Below, in pieces: positions 1 to 7,445 of a stretch of 64,000 nucleotides of DNA. Origin of the DNA: Archaeoglobaceae archaeon (GTDB taxonomy: Archaea; Halobacteriota; Archaeoglobi; Archaeoglobales; Archaeoglobaceae); the NCBI GenBank assembly GCA_027028145.1, contig JALVJV010000023.1, positions 1 through 64,000 on the forward strand. Direction: 5' to 3'. The notes beneath the pieces were generated by a model. That model saw only the letters and a program-made list of their open reading frames with translations. It did no database searches and was not told where the DNA came from. The position numbers and the translations under genes were made by a program. Within the stretch, counting starts at the first letter, position 1, and every line of letters begins with the position of its first letter.

Positions 1-1
1 A

Positions 2-46
2 TGGAAGACGGTTCTGAGTGAAGATTTAGTCAAAAGGAGGCGATAA
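2..46 (+). CDS. C-terminal tail of an unidentified gene (partial)
   Basis: An open frame entering from the window edge reads 14 codons ending in KRRR and stops with TAA. The other two forward frames stop within 20 bases. The tail is too short to name. Because it sits directly before a hairpin that resembles the right end of an IS200/IS605-family element, it could be the end of a TnpB-like protein, but this is a guess from position only. Confidence 0.25.
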   Translation, partial: WKTVLSEDLVKRRR

Positions 47-97
47 AGAGGATATCAAGCATCTTTCCCGAACTACGTAAGTTCGGGCTGAGGGTGT
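47..97 (+). mobile_element. hairpin resembling an IS200/IS605-type right end
   Basis: Bases 67-74 and 80-87 form a perfect 8-bp stem (CCCGAACT / AGTTCGGG) around a five-base loop. The stem is followed at once by CTGAGGGTGTAA. A GC-rich stem-loop, then a GAGG-TGT-like tail just behind a gene end, is the layout of IS605/IS1341 right ends, where the omega/reRNA scaffold also ends. A plain transcription terminator is the simpler alternative. No left end or transposase body is visible. Confidence 0.3.
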
Positions 98-160
98 AAA
101 AATTTTCCATGCGATCACGATGGATAAATGTGAAAAATATTAAAAATAAAAATAAATTTT

Positions 161-478
161 TCAAACTCCTCCAGTTCCAGTTCTTCCCCATGCAATAAGT
201 AGCGCTAAGATGAATCCTGCAGCCATGACTATTGCACCGATGATGAACATATTCAACGCTGAATACCCTGTGGTTATTGCTTGATTGATAAAATTTAAAG
301 CAGCAGTGTCATTGTTCTGTTCAGCAATAGCTTTTGCTTGTGCTGAAAGCTGAGAGAAAACTATTGCGCAAATCATCAGAGATGTTAGCAGGACGATGAT
401 TCCTACGATTGCGGAGAATCCTTTTTTATCTTTAATGGGGTTTCTTATAAGTTTTCGTTCTAAGATACACACCTTCAC
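161..478 (-). CDS. small protein with two membrane spans, pilin-like or virion-like
   Basis: The 105-residue product has a basic N-terminus with a KKGFSAIVG sequence, a first hydrophobic span at about residues 22-44, a polar Ala/Asn/Gln-rich stretch, a second span at about 75-98 and a short Gly-rich tail. KKG followed by a hydrophobic span looks like a class III (type IV pilin) signal. The two-span topology with a short polar linker also resembles the small capsid proteins of spindle-shaped archaeal viruses. A GTG start at 478 is preferred because GGAGGTGA lies eight bases before it; a longer frame would start inside that ribosome site. It lies in the integrated element, which favours a viral or conjugation role, but no family is identified with certainty. 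Confidence 0.55.
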   Translation of the reverse strand: MKVCILERKLIRNPIKDKKGFSAIVGIIVLLTSLMICAIVFSQLSAQAKAIAEQNNDTAALNFINQAITTGYSALNMFIIGAIVMAAGFILALLIAWGRTGTGGV

Positions 479-638
479 TTTGGTTCTCACCTCCTAACGA
501 GTAAAACATGGATAAGACTTGCATTAAAATTTTTCGGATGATTTTATAATATAAAAATATTTTTATAATTTTATTTAATTGTTTTTATTCTTTAACTTTT
601 ATCTTAGTTTCGGATACTTATACATTGCTGTTTTATTT
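479..638. other. AT-rich intergenic stretch before the two-span protein
   Basis: Contains the Shine-Dalgarno GGAGGTGA for the minus-strand gene that ends at 161, and long A/T runs that could hold its TATA element. No open frame with coding character is visible. Confidence 0.4.
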
Positions 639-785
639 TTATCCCTCGCTTTTGTAAAATTGCGAGATTGCGAAATTTTCATCGAGCAATACATCCGGAT
701 CATCTTCGAGTAAATGACTTTATCAGACGGAAATATATCTCGCTGGAGAATCCTCTATTTTCCGAAATCTCCTATCTAAACCCAT
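639..785 (-). pseudogene. possible broken small ORF
   Basis: On the minus strand an ATG at 785 opens a frame of 20 codons (MGLDRRFRKIEDSPARYISV) that hits TGA. After a shift of frame a second stretch reads EDDPDVLLDENFAISQFYKS and stops at 639. Both halves have coding-like composition, so this may be one decayed gene, or two chance frames. No family recognised. Confidence 0.22.
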
Positions 786-790
786 GTTAA

Positions 791-964
791 TTAACAGCAT
801 CCCAGAATTTTTATTTCAACGTGGAATAGTAATACTTCGCTTTGGTCCAAACAAGTGAACAACTCCGAACGCAACCATTCATAGACAAAAGGAAGATCGT
901 CAGGGAGTTCTATTTTATACTTATCTGAGAGTTGGAAGAGGAAGTAACAAGCTCTACAAACCAT
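791..964 (-). CDS. unrecognised 57-residue protein
   Basis: A 57-codon frame starts with ATG at 964, overlapping the stop of the preceding gene, and ends at 791. The product has aromatic and acidic residues (ELPDDLPFVYEWLRSEL) and five cysteines, two of them at the extreme C-terminus. No domain recognised. It is the last member of an overlapping minus-strand string that begins with the ribbon-helix-helix gene. It could instead be the out-of-frame C-terminal half of the gene just upstream (954-1139). Confidence 0.45.
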   Translation of the reverse strand: MVCRACYFLFQLSDKYKIELPDDLPFVYEWLRSELFTCLDQSEVLLFHVEIKILGCC

Positions 965-1139
965 AGAGGATAATTTTCCTCATGAAAGAGTCATGAACAC
1001 ATATCTGTATTGAAGGTCTAAACCAGCCGTTAAGGATGGAGAAGAAGCTAATAAGCTGGATAAGATCTTCACGATCCAACTTACAATTAAGCACCGAATC
1101 AATAGCTTTAATGATTGTCTTTAGAGCATAATCAAGCAT
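954..1139 (-). CDS. unrecognised 61-residue protein
   Basis: The start at the second of two adjacent ATG codons (1139) is chosen because AGAGG precedes it by about five bases. Longer frames would run back into the upstream gene. The product is mostly helical in character (LDYALKTIIKAIDSVLNCKL) and ends ILYGL. It overlaps the stop of the upstream gene and the start of the next one, which points to translational coupling. Possibly one protein with the 57-residue frame downstream if a frameshift separates them. Confidence 0.45.
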   Translation of the reverse strand: MLDYALKTIIKAIDSVLNCKLDREDLIQLISFFSILNGWFRPSIQICVHDSFMRKIILYGL

Positions 1140-1581
1140 CATCACCTCTCTGAGGAGGAGATCCATAAACAGTAAACAAAGTATCAAGATCGTCAAAAGA
1201 TTTGATATCTTTCTTGAGTTTACTCACAATATACTCAGCTAATTCCTTAACGTCAATGCGATCCCTCTGGCTGAGGATCTTATCGAGAAAGACGAAATGA
1301 GACAAAAAGGTAGGAGCAATCCATCCCCACTTTAATCTATACAACCTAACACATACCCAACTTACAAGAAGAGCGAAAGGATTCGAAGATTGGGAAAGCA
1401 TATAACCAAAGATAGAATCCTTATCAGACTCACAAAACCTCAAAAATTCATCAATCCAAGATTTACAAATATTCTGAATCGTAGGATCTGAGATGGAGTT
1501 AACAATACCTTCGCAAAAACTCTTGAACCTCTCATAAGTATCTTTAATATCTTCAAACAAGCGAGAATACTCATCGGTCAA
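1132..1581 (-). CDS. unrecognised 149-residue helical protein of the element
   Basis: A TTG at 1581 overlaps the TGA of the ribbon-helix-helix gene (TTGA) and sits six bases after GGGAGGTG, so it is the preferred start. An ATG at 1611 in the same frame is possible but would overlap the upstream gene by 34 bases. The product is rich in Asp, Lys, Phe and Ser, with no signal peptide and no recognised motif. Tight coupling to the upstream DNA-binding protein suggests the two act together. Confidence 0.55.
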   Translation of the reverse strand: MTDEYSRLFEDIKDTYERFKSFCEGIVNSISDPTIQNICKSWIDEFLRFCESDKDSIFGYMLSQSSNPFALLVSWVCVRLYRLKWGWIAPTFLSHFVFLDKILSQRDRIDVKELAEYIVSKLKKDIKSFDDLDTLFTVYGSPPQRGDDA

Positions 1582-1718
1582 TCCTCCCACCTCCCTTTCT
1601 TTTTCAACCATTCAGTAAGAGCTTCCTTCAAGATCTGGTAGAGAGGAATTTCCAGATCAATGGAAGCTTTCCTAACCTCCTTCCAAACATCCTTTGGAAC
1701 TTTCACAGTAGTAGACAT
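1578..1718 (-). CDS. ribbon-helix-helix (CopG/Arc-like) DNA-binding protein
   Basis: The 46-residue protein begins with a short strand of alternating residues (STTVKVPKDVWKEV), followed by two helices (RKASIDLEIPLYQILKEA, then LTEWLKKKG). This is the ribbon-helix-helix fold used as a dimer that inserts its strand in the major groove. GGAGGAGA lies a few bases before ATG 1718. It heads the minus-strand string of small genes and is likely an autoregulator or copy-control protein of the integrated element, or an antitoxin. The family assignment is from pattern only. Confidence 0.7.
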   Translation of the reverse strand: MSTTVKVPKDVWKEVRKASIDLEIPLYQILKEALTEWLKKKGRWED

Positions 1719-2108
1719 CAAATTCTCCTCCTTCATACTCAAACACCAAGATACATTACCACATTAGAATATAAAAAGATTACTACAAACCCACTCCACC
1801 ACCTAAACCCTCCCACCTCAATAGTTTAGAATATTAAGAATTTTATAAAATTTAAATTTTCATAGGTCTTGAATCCCATAAAACGCTGAGTGTTACGTGT
1901 TACTCAAAACTTAATTCAAGCCTTCTTATCAGATTAATCTTTTTTATATTATTACGAAAATAGGATTTAAATTCCATTTTCTAATTTTTATAAAATTCGT
2001 TTTGTAGACTTAAATCCAATGAAAAGATTAGAATCCTACATCAATCTCAAAGCTCGTAAGTTTTCGGTATTCATTATAAAATTAATTATTTTTTCATGCT
2101 CATGAAAA
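1719..2108. other. AT-rich non-coding stretch with short repeats
   Basis: No coding frame is visible. It contains a tandem heptamer GTGTTACGTGTTAC at 1890-1903 flanked by GAG/CTC, and four loosely related copies of a T-T-(N)-AAATCC-like motif near 1868, 1963, 2009 and 2028. Such short iterated motifs in an AT-rich gap of an integrated element could be replication or regulator binding sites, but the copies are weak. It also holds the promoter for the ribbon-helix-helix gene. Confidence 0.3.
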
Positions 2109-2946
2109 TTAGATTGGAAATCGATCTACAATCTTTGCATAAAACTGATCTGCTTGTTTCGTTTTGTGGAGGTAATGCGTTGATCCAACAGTTACCGATG
2201 CTCGTCCTTGGATGAAATCTGCAACCGATTCAGGAACACCGTTCTCGATCATGAAGTTTAGATGCCATTTCCTGATGCTCAAAGCTGAAACTCTTTTGTA
2301 GTAAATTGCTTTTTTTTGCTGTTCCATACTTGATAGATGTCTGCTCAAGTTCGGAAACAAACTTTATTGGCATATATGCCCAATAAGCTCGTTTATATCC
2401 TTTGCTTATTGATGCTACAGGATAACGAGCAAGTCCAAGATCTTCCTTGATAACCAGCTTTTCTGGTTCGTAGGTAGCGAGCATATCACAAGCTTGATCC
2501 AATCTCATTCCTGAATAGACTATAAGCTTAAACAGGATGTGATACTTCGGGAGGATGTTGTTAAATGCTTCAAGGAGTTCATCGGTTGTGATGAAAACTT
2601 CACGAACTCCTGCTTTTTCTGTCTTTGCAACCTTTCGATACTTGTTAATTATAGACTCATCCCATCCTTTTTCGTATTCAAGGAACTTTAGTAGATTCCT
2701 AAAGGCGTTGATGAACCAACGCCTCACACCTTTTTGGGTTATGCTTTTGATAATGTTCGTTACGTCAGATGGCGATGTGATGGGTTCAGTTAAGAATCTA
2801 TCAAGATGCTTTACGTATTTTTTAGCTGTTCCTTCATCTATGCGCATCTCAAGCCATTCGATAAACTCGTCTCTAAGCTTCTTGTAGTCGATTATACCGC
2901 CTCTTAATCCCGCGGTCGGGGGTTCAAATCCCTCCCGGCCTGCTCC
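2109..2946 (-). pseudogene. SSV-type tyrosine integrase, C-terminal part, frameshifted
   Basis: The reading frame enters through the tRNA-Lys fragment (GREGFEPPTAGLRGG), which is the usual translation of an att site lying inside an archaeal integrase gene. It continues with a SAM-like N-terminal region and the first catalytic arginine (YSGMRLDQ). At 2310-2317 an 8-A run (minus strand) moves the sequence to another frame, which then carries the rest of the catalytic domain: SIRKWHLNFM and the tyrosine in GSTHYLHK, stopping at 2109. Seven A would restore one continuous frame. The piece is also cut at the att site, as expected for the int(C) half after integration. There is no credible start of its own. 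Confidence 0.8.
2899..2942 (+). other. att site: 3' half of a tRNA-Lys(CTT) gene
   Basis: Reading plus: anticodon loop CTCTTAA with anticodon CTT (2903-2905), 3' anticodon stem, variable region, T stem and the T loop TTCAAAT (2923-2929), then the 3' acceptor strand CCGGCCT and discriminator G. The 5' half (D arm, 5' acceptor strand) is absent upstream, where the integrase frame lies instead. This is therefore the attachment-site copy made by integration into the 3' half of a tRNA gene, and not a functional tRNA. It marks the right boundary of the element. Confidence 0.8.
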
Positions 2947-3022
2947 ATAATTGAAAATAACCCCACGCTATCAGTTGATTTTCCAAGCTTACCTTTTGCT
3001 TACGTTTAGCTAAAACGAGTAG

Positions 3023-4396
3023 TCAATCTGCATCGTGTCGATCGAGCTTTTTCAGTAGGGCATAGAAGAAACCTATCGTTCCGTGTCTATGCGGAAAAGC
3101 TCTTATCGTTCCCTTCAGAAATCCTTCGGAGTAGTATCCCTTAAGCGGCACGAGCTCCACATCATCTCTGCTCTCCAAAATCCTCTTAACCACATCCTCG
3201 TTCTCCTCCTTAAACATGGAGCATGTGCAATAAAGAACCCTACCGCCGGGTTTTAAAAGTTCAACAGCCGTCTTCAGAAGTTGATACTGAAGTTCGGCGA
3301 TATCTCCTATCTTTTCCTCCCTGATCCTCCATCTGAGTTCGGGATTCTTCATTAGAGTTCCGTCTGATGTGCAGGGTGCGTCGAGCATAACCTTGTCCGC
3401 GATTTCTCTACCGAGAACTCTCGTAGCGCTTCTGGCGTCCCTTTTGTATATCCTCACGATCCTAATTCCGCACCTGCTTATCAGTTCCTCCATCCTCCTT
3501 ATCCTAAGTTCGTCGACATCGAATGCATGTATGATTCCCTTGTTCCTCATCAACTCAGCCATATGGATCGTTTTTCCTCCGGGAGCCGCACATAGATCCA
3601 CTACGGTTTCACCGGGCTTTGGATCGAGCAGAATTGAAGCCAAAGCCGCGGCTTCCTCCTGAATAACGAACTTGCCCTTCCTATACAACTTCGATCTGTC
3701 GAAATCGTATGGTCCTTCAAATTTAAGAACCGTCGGAACGACGTTGCTTACTATGACCTTCTTTTTCTCCTTTTTTAGCTCTTCCAATACCTCTTCGACC
3801 GTTGCTTTAAGCGTGTTCACCCTGATGCTTATAAGAGGTTCCTTGTTAAGGGCTTTGAACAGTTCTTCGGCTTCATCTCCCAAGAGTTCCCTCATCTTTC
3901 TTATATACCAAGCCGGCAACAGATACTCAAGCTCCAGTCTTTCAAGCTCATCCTTAGGCTTAAGCTCGTATTCGTCTATCTTGTCGAATATCTCGTAGTA
4001 GAACATTCCAACGTAGGGATGCGTAGTTTTTGAAAGAAAATCCGCCATAGCTTTCTTTGTTTTACCTTTATCGAGACGCTTTATGTATTTCCTTTCAAAA
4101 ACGAGGAACTCAATCGTAACCCTTAAAGCCGCTCTGAGCCACGGATCCAAGATGTTTTGATGAACGCCGACGAGCTCCCTTATTATCCTGTCTATTATTC
4201 CGAGTTTACCCATAATTTTGTAATAGATAGCCGTCAGTATTCTGTCGATGTTAGTGCCGAGTATCCCATACTTCTCGAATACGATCCTTTTGGCATGTTG
4301 CGTCGGCTTTATCTCCTCGGCTTTCCTCAATACTTCGGTGAGTATTATAAAGTCGCCGGGTTTTACCCTATACACGAAGGTCACTGCCGAACTCAA
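3023..4396 (-). CDS. RsmB/NSUN-family RNA (cytosine-C5)-methyltransferase
   Basis: SAM-dependent methyltransferase that makes 5-methylcytosine in rRNA or tRNA. The C-terminal Rossmann domain has the SAM motif DLCAAPGGKT (267-276), the DAPCTSDGT motif with Cys342 and YCTCS with Cys392; these two cysteines are the release and nucleophile residues of this family. The N-terminal 150 residues are helical, resembling the NusB-like region found in RsmB-type enzymes. The frame begins at a TTG (4396), with a GTG four codons later as an alternative. It is the first chromosomal gene to the right of the integrated element. The exact RNA target cannot be read from the sequence. Confidence 0.88.
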   Translation of the reverse strand: MSSAVTFVYRVKPGDFIILTEVLRKAEEIKPTQHAKRIVFEKYGILGTNIDRILTAIYYKIMGKLGIIDRIIRELVGVHQNILDPWLRAALRVTIEFLVFERKYIKRLDKGKTKKAMADFLSKTTHPYVGMFYYEIFDKIDEYELKPKDELERLELEYLLPAWYIRKMRELLGDEAEELFKALNKEPLISIRVNTLKATVEEVLEELKKEKKKVIVSNVVPTVLKFEGPYDFDRSKLYRKGKFVIQEEAAALASILLDPKPGETVVDLCAAPGGKTIHMAELMRNKGIIHAFDVDELRIRRMEELISRCGIRIVRIYKRDARSATRVLGREIADKVMLDAPCTSDGTLMKNPELRWRIREEKIGDIAELQYQLLKTAVELLKPGGRVLYCTCSMFKEENEDVVKRILESRDDVELVPLKGYYSEGFLKGTIRAFPHRHGTIGFFYALLKKLDRHDAD

Positions 4397-4435
4397 GTAA
4401 ATAAAAGGTTCCGTCTCAAGACGTGATAGACCACC

Positions 4436-5005
4436 TTAGATTCTGATTAACTCATCGATTTCGTTTCCGATGACCGCTATCCAATCTATCTTGCCCGGTT
4501 TGAATTTCCTTTTGACCTCCTCGTCGCCTTTTGCGATCATTTCGATTACGTTTGCGACGTCTTCGGGAGATCTTTCAGTCGTATCTATCTCGTAAACTTC
4601 CTTACAGCGTTCAAGAGCCTCGATCAAAATAACATCCACGATCTCAGCTTCAACGTTTTCCAAAACCTTTTCCTCACTCCAACCCTTTCCTTCGAGTCTT
4701 CTCTTAAGCTCTACGGGATTGCAACGTAGAACTACAGTTATGTCCGGATTCAGAAGGTGGGAAAGGTGTCCTTCCAAGAATACGAGACCTTCCGGAAGAA
4801 CATCGGCAATTTTCTTCGCGAGTTCGTCGACATCCACTATCTTACAGCCTTCCTCCTCTCCGATTATGCAGTCCAACCGCTCCGCAAGCTCGTTTACGGA
4901 GAGAACACTGTAACCCCTTCTTCGCAGAATCTTAGCTACCGTCGTCTTTCCGGTTCCGGGGGTTCCCGTTATCGCTACCACCTCAGAAACGGGTGGATTC
5001 ATCAT
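4436..5005 (-). CDS. AK6/Fap7-type adenylate kinase-like NTPase
   Basis: A P-loop GTPGTGKT at residues 14-21 opens a small kinase fold. The length (189 residues) and the sequence around VLSVNELAERLDC and VFLEGHLSHLL fit the archaeal AK6/Fap7 group, which converts AMP or other NMPs and in eukaryotes helps 18S rRNA maturation with Rps14. Two adjacent ATG codons make the start uncertain by one residue. It lies 39 bases upstream of the m5C methyltransferase on the same strand, so both may be co-transcribed, with a shared theme of RNA or ribosome maturation. Confidence 0.85.
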   Translation of the reverse strand: MMNPPVSEVVAITGTPGTGKTTVAKILRRRGYSVLSVNELAERLDCIIGEEEGCKIVDVDELAKKIADVLPEGLVFLEGHLSHLLNPDITVVLRCNPVELKRRLEGKGWSEEKVLENVEAEIVDVILIEALERCKEVYEIDTTERSPEDVANVIEMIAKGDEEVKRKFKPGKIDWIAVIGNEIDELIRI

Positions 5006-5152
5006 ACGTCAGCTCGCCCTCGTTTCATCATCGGTTAAAAAAGGTTAACCGACGAGGTATATATTCGTTTCAATATGAAGACGTCCGTAACTCACGAGAC
5101 GGCACCATGAGCAACCGCAAACGGTTTTAACATGCAAGCTTAAAATGATACG

Positions 5153-7024
5153 ATGGAAATCGATTACGATGCTGTAGGCTTAAGGGTGGGAATCGAAATT
5201 CACCAGCAACTCGATACGAAGCACAAGCTCTTCTGCTACTGTCCAACTGTTCAAAGAGATGTAGAAGAATCAAACTTTGAGTTCTTCCGTTATCTAAGAT
5301 TGAAGAGGAGCGAGATCGGAGAAGAAGACAGGGCCGCAAAGGAGGAGGTTATGAGAAGCAAGAAGTTCGTCTACAAGTTCTACGACACGACATGCTTGGT
5401 TGAAGCCGATGAAGAGCCTCCAAGGGAGCTAAACATGGAAGCCCTTAAGATTGCGATACAGATCGGGAAGATGCTCAACATGGAATTCGTCGACGAGGTT
5501 CACGTGATGCGTAAGATAGTCATAGACGGTAGCAACACGACCGGATTCCAGAGGACGGCTTTAATAGCTTTCGATGGCTACATAGAGGTTGACGGACAAA
5601 GAATAGGCATTGCCACGCTCTGCTTGGAAGAGGAAGCCTGCAGGAAGATCGAGGATAAGGGAAACGTAGTGGTATATTCCCTCGACAGATTGGGAATTCC
5701 TCTCGTTGAGATCGGCACTTATCCGGATATAACAACGCCGAGGATGGCTAAAGCAGTTGCTAAGAAGCTCGGAATGATACTCAGATCGACCGGCAAGGTT
5801 AAGAGGGGCTTGGGAACGATAAGGCAGGATGTTAACATATCTATAAGGGACGGGGCGAGAATTGAGATCAAGGGCGTTCAAGATTTGGATATCCTCGACA
5901 AGATCGTCGAGTATGAGGTAATCAGGCAGTTGAATCTGCTAAAGATAAGGGATGAGCTTAAAGCGAGAGGGGCTTCGGTGGTGAAAGATATCTTCGACGT
6001 GACGGATGTATTCGCAAATACGAAGTCGAAGGTTATAGCAAAGGCTATCAAAGGCGGCGGTAGGGTTAAGGCTATTTTGCTGAAGAAGTTCGCCGGCGTA
6101 GTTGGCAGAGAGATTCAGCCGGGGAGAAGGCTCGGAACCGAATTTGCGGATATAGCAAAGATGTTCGGTTTGGGCGGAATCTTCCATACAGATGAACTGC
6201 CGAAATATGGAATCAGCGAAGAGGAAGTTGCCAAGTTGAAGGAGAAGGTTGAGGCGAGCGATGAGGACGCTGTGGTCATAGCTTGCGGAGATGAGACGAG
6301 AGTCGAAAGGGCTTTGAGGAGAATAATTGAAAGAGCCGAGTATTGTCTAATCGGAGTCCCGGAAGAGACGAGGAAGGCGAATGAGGACGGAACGACTTCC
6401 TATTTAAGACCACTACCCGGAGCGGCGAGAATGTATCCAGAGACGGATGTTCCTCCCGTGAGAATTACGAAAGAACTGCTCGATGTCGAGATTCCGGAGC
6501 TGATAGAGGATAGGGCAAAGAGATACGCTGAGAAATACGGCTTAAGCTACGATCTGGCTTACACCATAGCAGATTCCGAATACTACGAGCTTTTTGAGGA
6601 GTTCGCAGAAAAGATCGCCCCGACCATCGTCGCGAGAGTTCTGCACATAATTCCGGCTGAGCTAAAGAAGGACGGATACAACATCGATGTTCTCAACGAG
6701 AGACACTTCAGAATCGCGCTTGAGCTTATTGCAGATGGAAAGATCGCTAAGGAGGGAGCCGAGGAAGTCTTGAAGATGTTCTGTCAAAATCCGAACGCCA
6801 GAGTTGATGAAATCTTGGAATCCCTCAGCAAAGCCGAGAATTTGGACGAGTTCATAGCTAAGCTTGTGGATGAGAAGATCGAACTCATAAGGGAGAGAGG
6901 AGAGCACGCTTTCAAACCTCTTATGGGCTTGGTTATGAAGGAGTTCAGGGGAAAGGTCGATGGCAAGGTCGTTGCTGAGAAGCTTATGAGTGCGATAAGG
7001 GCAAAGATAGACGAATTTAAATAA
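5153..7024 (+). CDS. gatE: glutamyl-tRNA(Gln) amidotransferase subunit E
   Basis: Subunit of the archaeal GatDE enzyme that converts Glu-tRNA(Gln) to Gln-tRNA(Gln), needed where no glutaminyl-tRNA synthetase is present. The 623-residue length, the opening GLRVGIEIHQQLDT, the GatB-like cradle with DGSNTTGFQRTA, an inserted AspRS-like region (about 280-400) and a helical C-terminal YqeY-like tail are all typical of GatE and separate it from GatB. The ATG at 5153 directly precedes the conserved N-terminus. The gatD partner is not in the window. Confidence 0.95.
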   Translation: MEIDYDAVGLRVGIEIHQQLDTKHKLFCYCPTVQRDVEESNFEFFRYLRLKRSEIGEEDRAAKEEVMRSKKFVYKFYDTTCLVEADEEPPRELNMEALKIAIQIGKMLNMEFVDEVHVMRKIVIDGSNTTGFQRTALIAFDGYIEVDGQRIGIATLCLEEEACRKIEDKGNVVVYSLDRLGIPLVEIGTYPDITTPRMAKAVAKKLGMILRSTGKVKRGLGTIRQDVNISIRDGARIEIKGVQDLDILDKIVEYEVIRQLNLLKIRDELKARGASVVKDIFDVTDVFANTKSKVIAKAIKGGGRVKAILLKKFAGVVGREIQPGRRLGTEFADIAKMFGLGGIFHTDELPKYGISEEEVAKLKEKVEASDEDAVVIACGDETRVERALRRIIERAEYCLIGVPEETRKANEDGTTSYLRPLPGAARMYPETDVPPVRITKELLDVEIPELIEDRAKRYAEKYGLSYDLAYTIADSEYYELFEEFAEKIAPTIVARVLHIIPAELKKDGYNIDVLNERHFRIALELIADGKIAKEGAEEVLKMFCQNPNARVDEILESLSKAENLDEFIAKLVDEKIELIRERGEHAFKPLMGLVMKEFRGKVDGKVVAEKLMSAIRAKIDEFK

Positions 7025-7079
7025 TTTTACATCTGCAACTGCGGATCCATGTGATGCCTGCGGGTATTTTAGTTGGTTC

Positions 7080-7094
7080 AAAAAGCTTTAATAT
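7080..7094 (+). promoter_or_regulatory. TATA/BRE promoter of the SRP RNA gene
   Basis: AAAAAGCTTTAATATC has a purine BRE-like lead followed by a TTTAATAT box centred about 25-27 bases before the predicted 5' end of the 7S RNA, the normal archaeal spacing. Confidence 0.55.
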
Positions 7095-7113
7095 CTTTCC
7101 ACTTAACAGTATC

Positions 7114-7428
7114 CGGTGGGCTAGGCCGGGGGGTTCGGCGTCCCCTGTAACCCGAAACCGTCGATATGCGGGGGCCGAAGCCGAGGGAAGGCCCGCCGAG
7201 CGGAAATCTACAGTCCGATCCAGCCTCGCAGAGTCCCCGTCCCGAAGGGTCGGCGGTCACGGTGGGGACATCTGGAGGGATGTCCCGCCGTGTTTGCCGG
7301 GGGGACCGGCCCAGGCCCGGAAGGGAGCAGGCTTACCCCGGACGACCGGCGCTTTCGGGGGTGCGGGGAGGAGAGGCTGGGTCGGACTGCTTTCCGTAAG
7401 GCGGGTCGACCCGAGGCGCGCCCACCAT
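7114..7428 (+). ncRNA. signal recognition particle 7S RNA
   Basis: A GC-rich block of about 315 bases in an AT-richer background. Its ends pair (GGTGGGC at 7115-7121 with GCCCACC at 7420-7426), as in helix 1 of archaeal SRP RNA. The S domain carries the conserved helix 8 stretch GGCCCGGAAGGGAGCAGGC, which binds SRP54. The 5' Alu-like part contains the G-rich and CCCCTGTAACCCG-like loops. With SRP54/SRP19 it targets nascent membrane and secreted proteins. Open frames across this block are by-products of GC content. End positions are accurate to a few bases only. Confidence 0.93.
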
Positions 7429-7445
7429 TTTCTAACATGTTTTAA

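Larger units (their letters stand above)
1..2942. mobile_element. right part of an integrated virus or plasmid-like element
   Basis: The stretch ends on the right at a copy of the 3' half of tRNA-Lys, from which an SSV-type integrase reading frame runs leftward. All genes inside are small, overlapping, AT-rich and unlike the chromosomal genes that begin at 3023. In SSV-type integration the intact tRNA and the N-terminal integrase piece lie at the other end, so the element should continue left of the window. Contents seen: a two-membrane-span small protein, a ribbon-helix-helix regulator and three small unrecognised proteins. Whether it is a virus or a plasmid is not decided by the sequence. 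The left limit is unknown; base 1 is only the window edge. Confidence 0.7.

Noticed and set aside
954-1196. Start of the 61-residue gene at 1196
   Set aside because: That would run 65 bases into the preceding gene and lacks a ribosome site; the ATG at 1139 is better placed.
2230-2847. A 205-residue protein as a complete integrase
   Set aside because: Its N-terminus continues upstream into the att site and its C-terminal catalytic part lies in another frame, so it is only a middle piece of a broken gene.
2893-2946. A functional tRNA-Lys gene
   Set aside because: The 5' acceptor strand and D arm are missing; only the 3' half is present.
5127-5339. Minus-strand frame opposite the gatE start, and similar antisense frames in most large genes
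   Set aside because: Shadows of strongly coding regions with no matching ribosome site or recognisable product.
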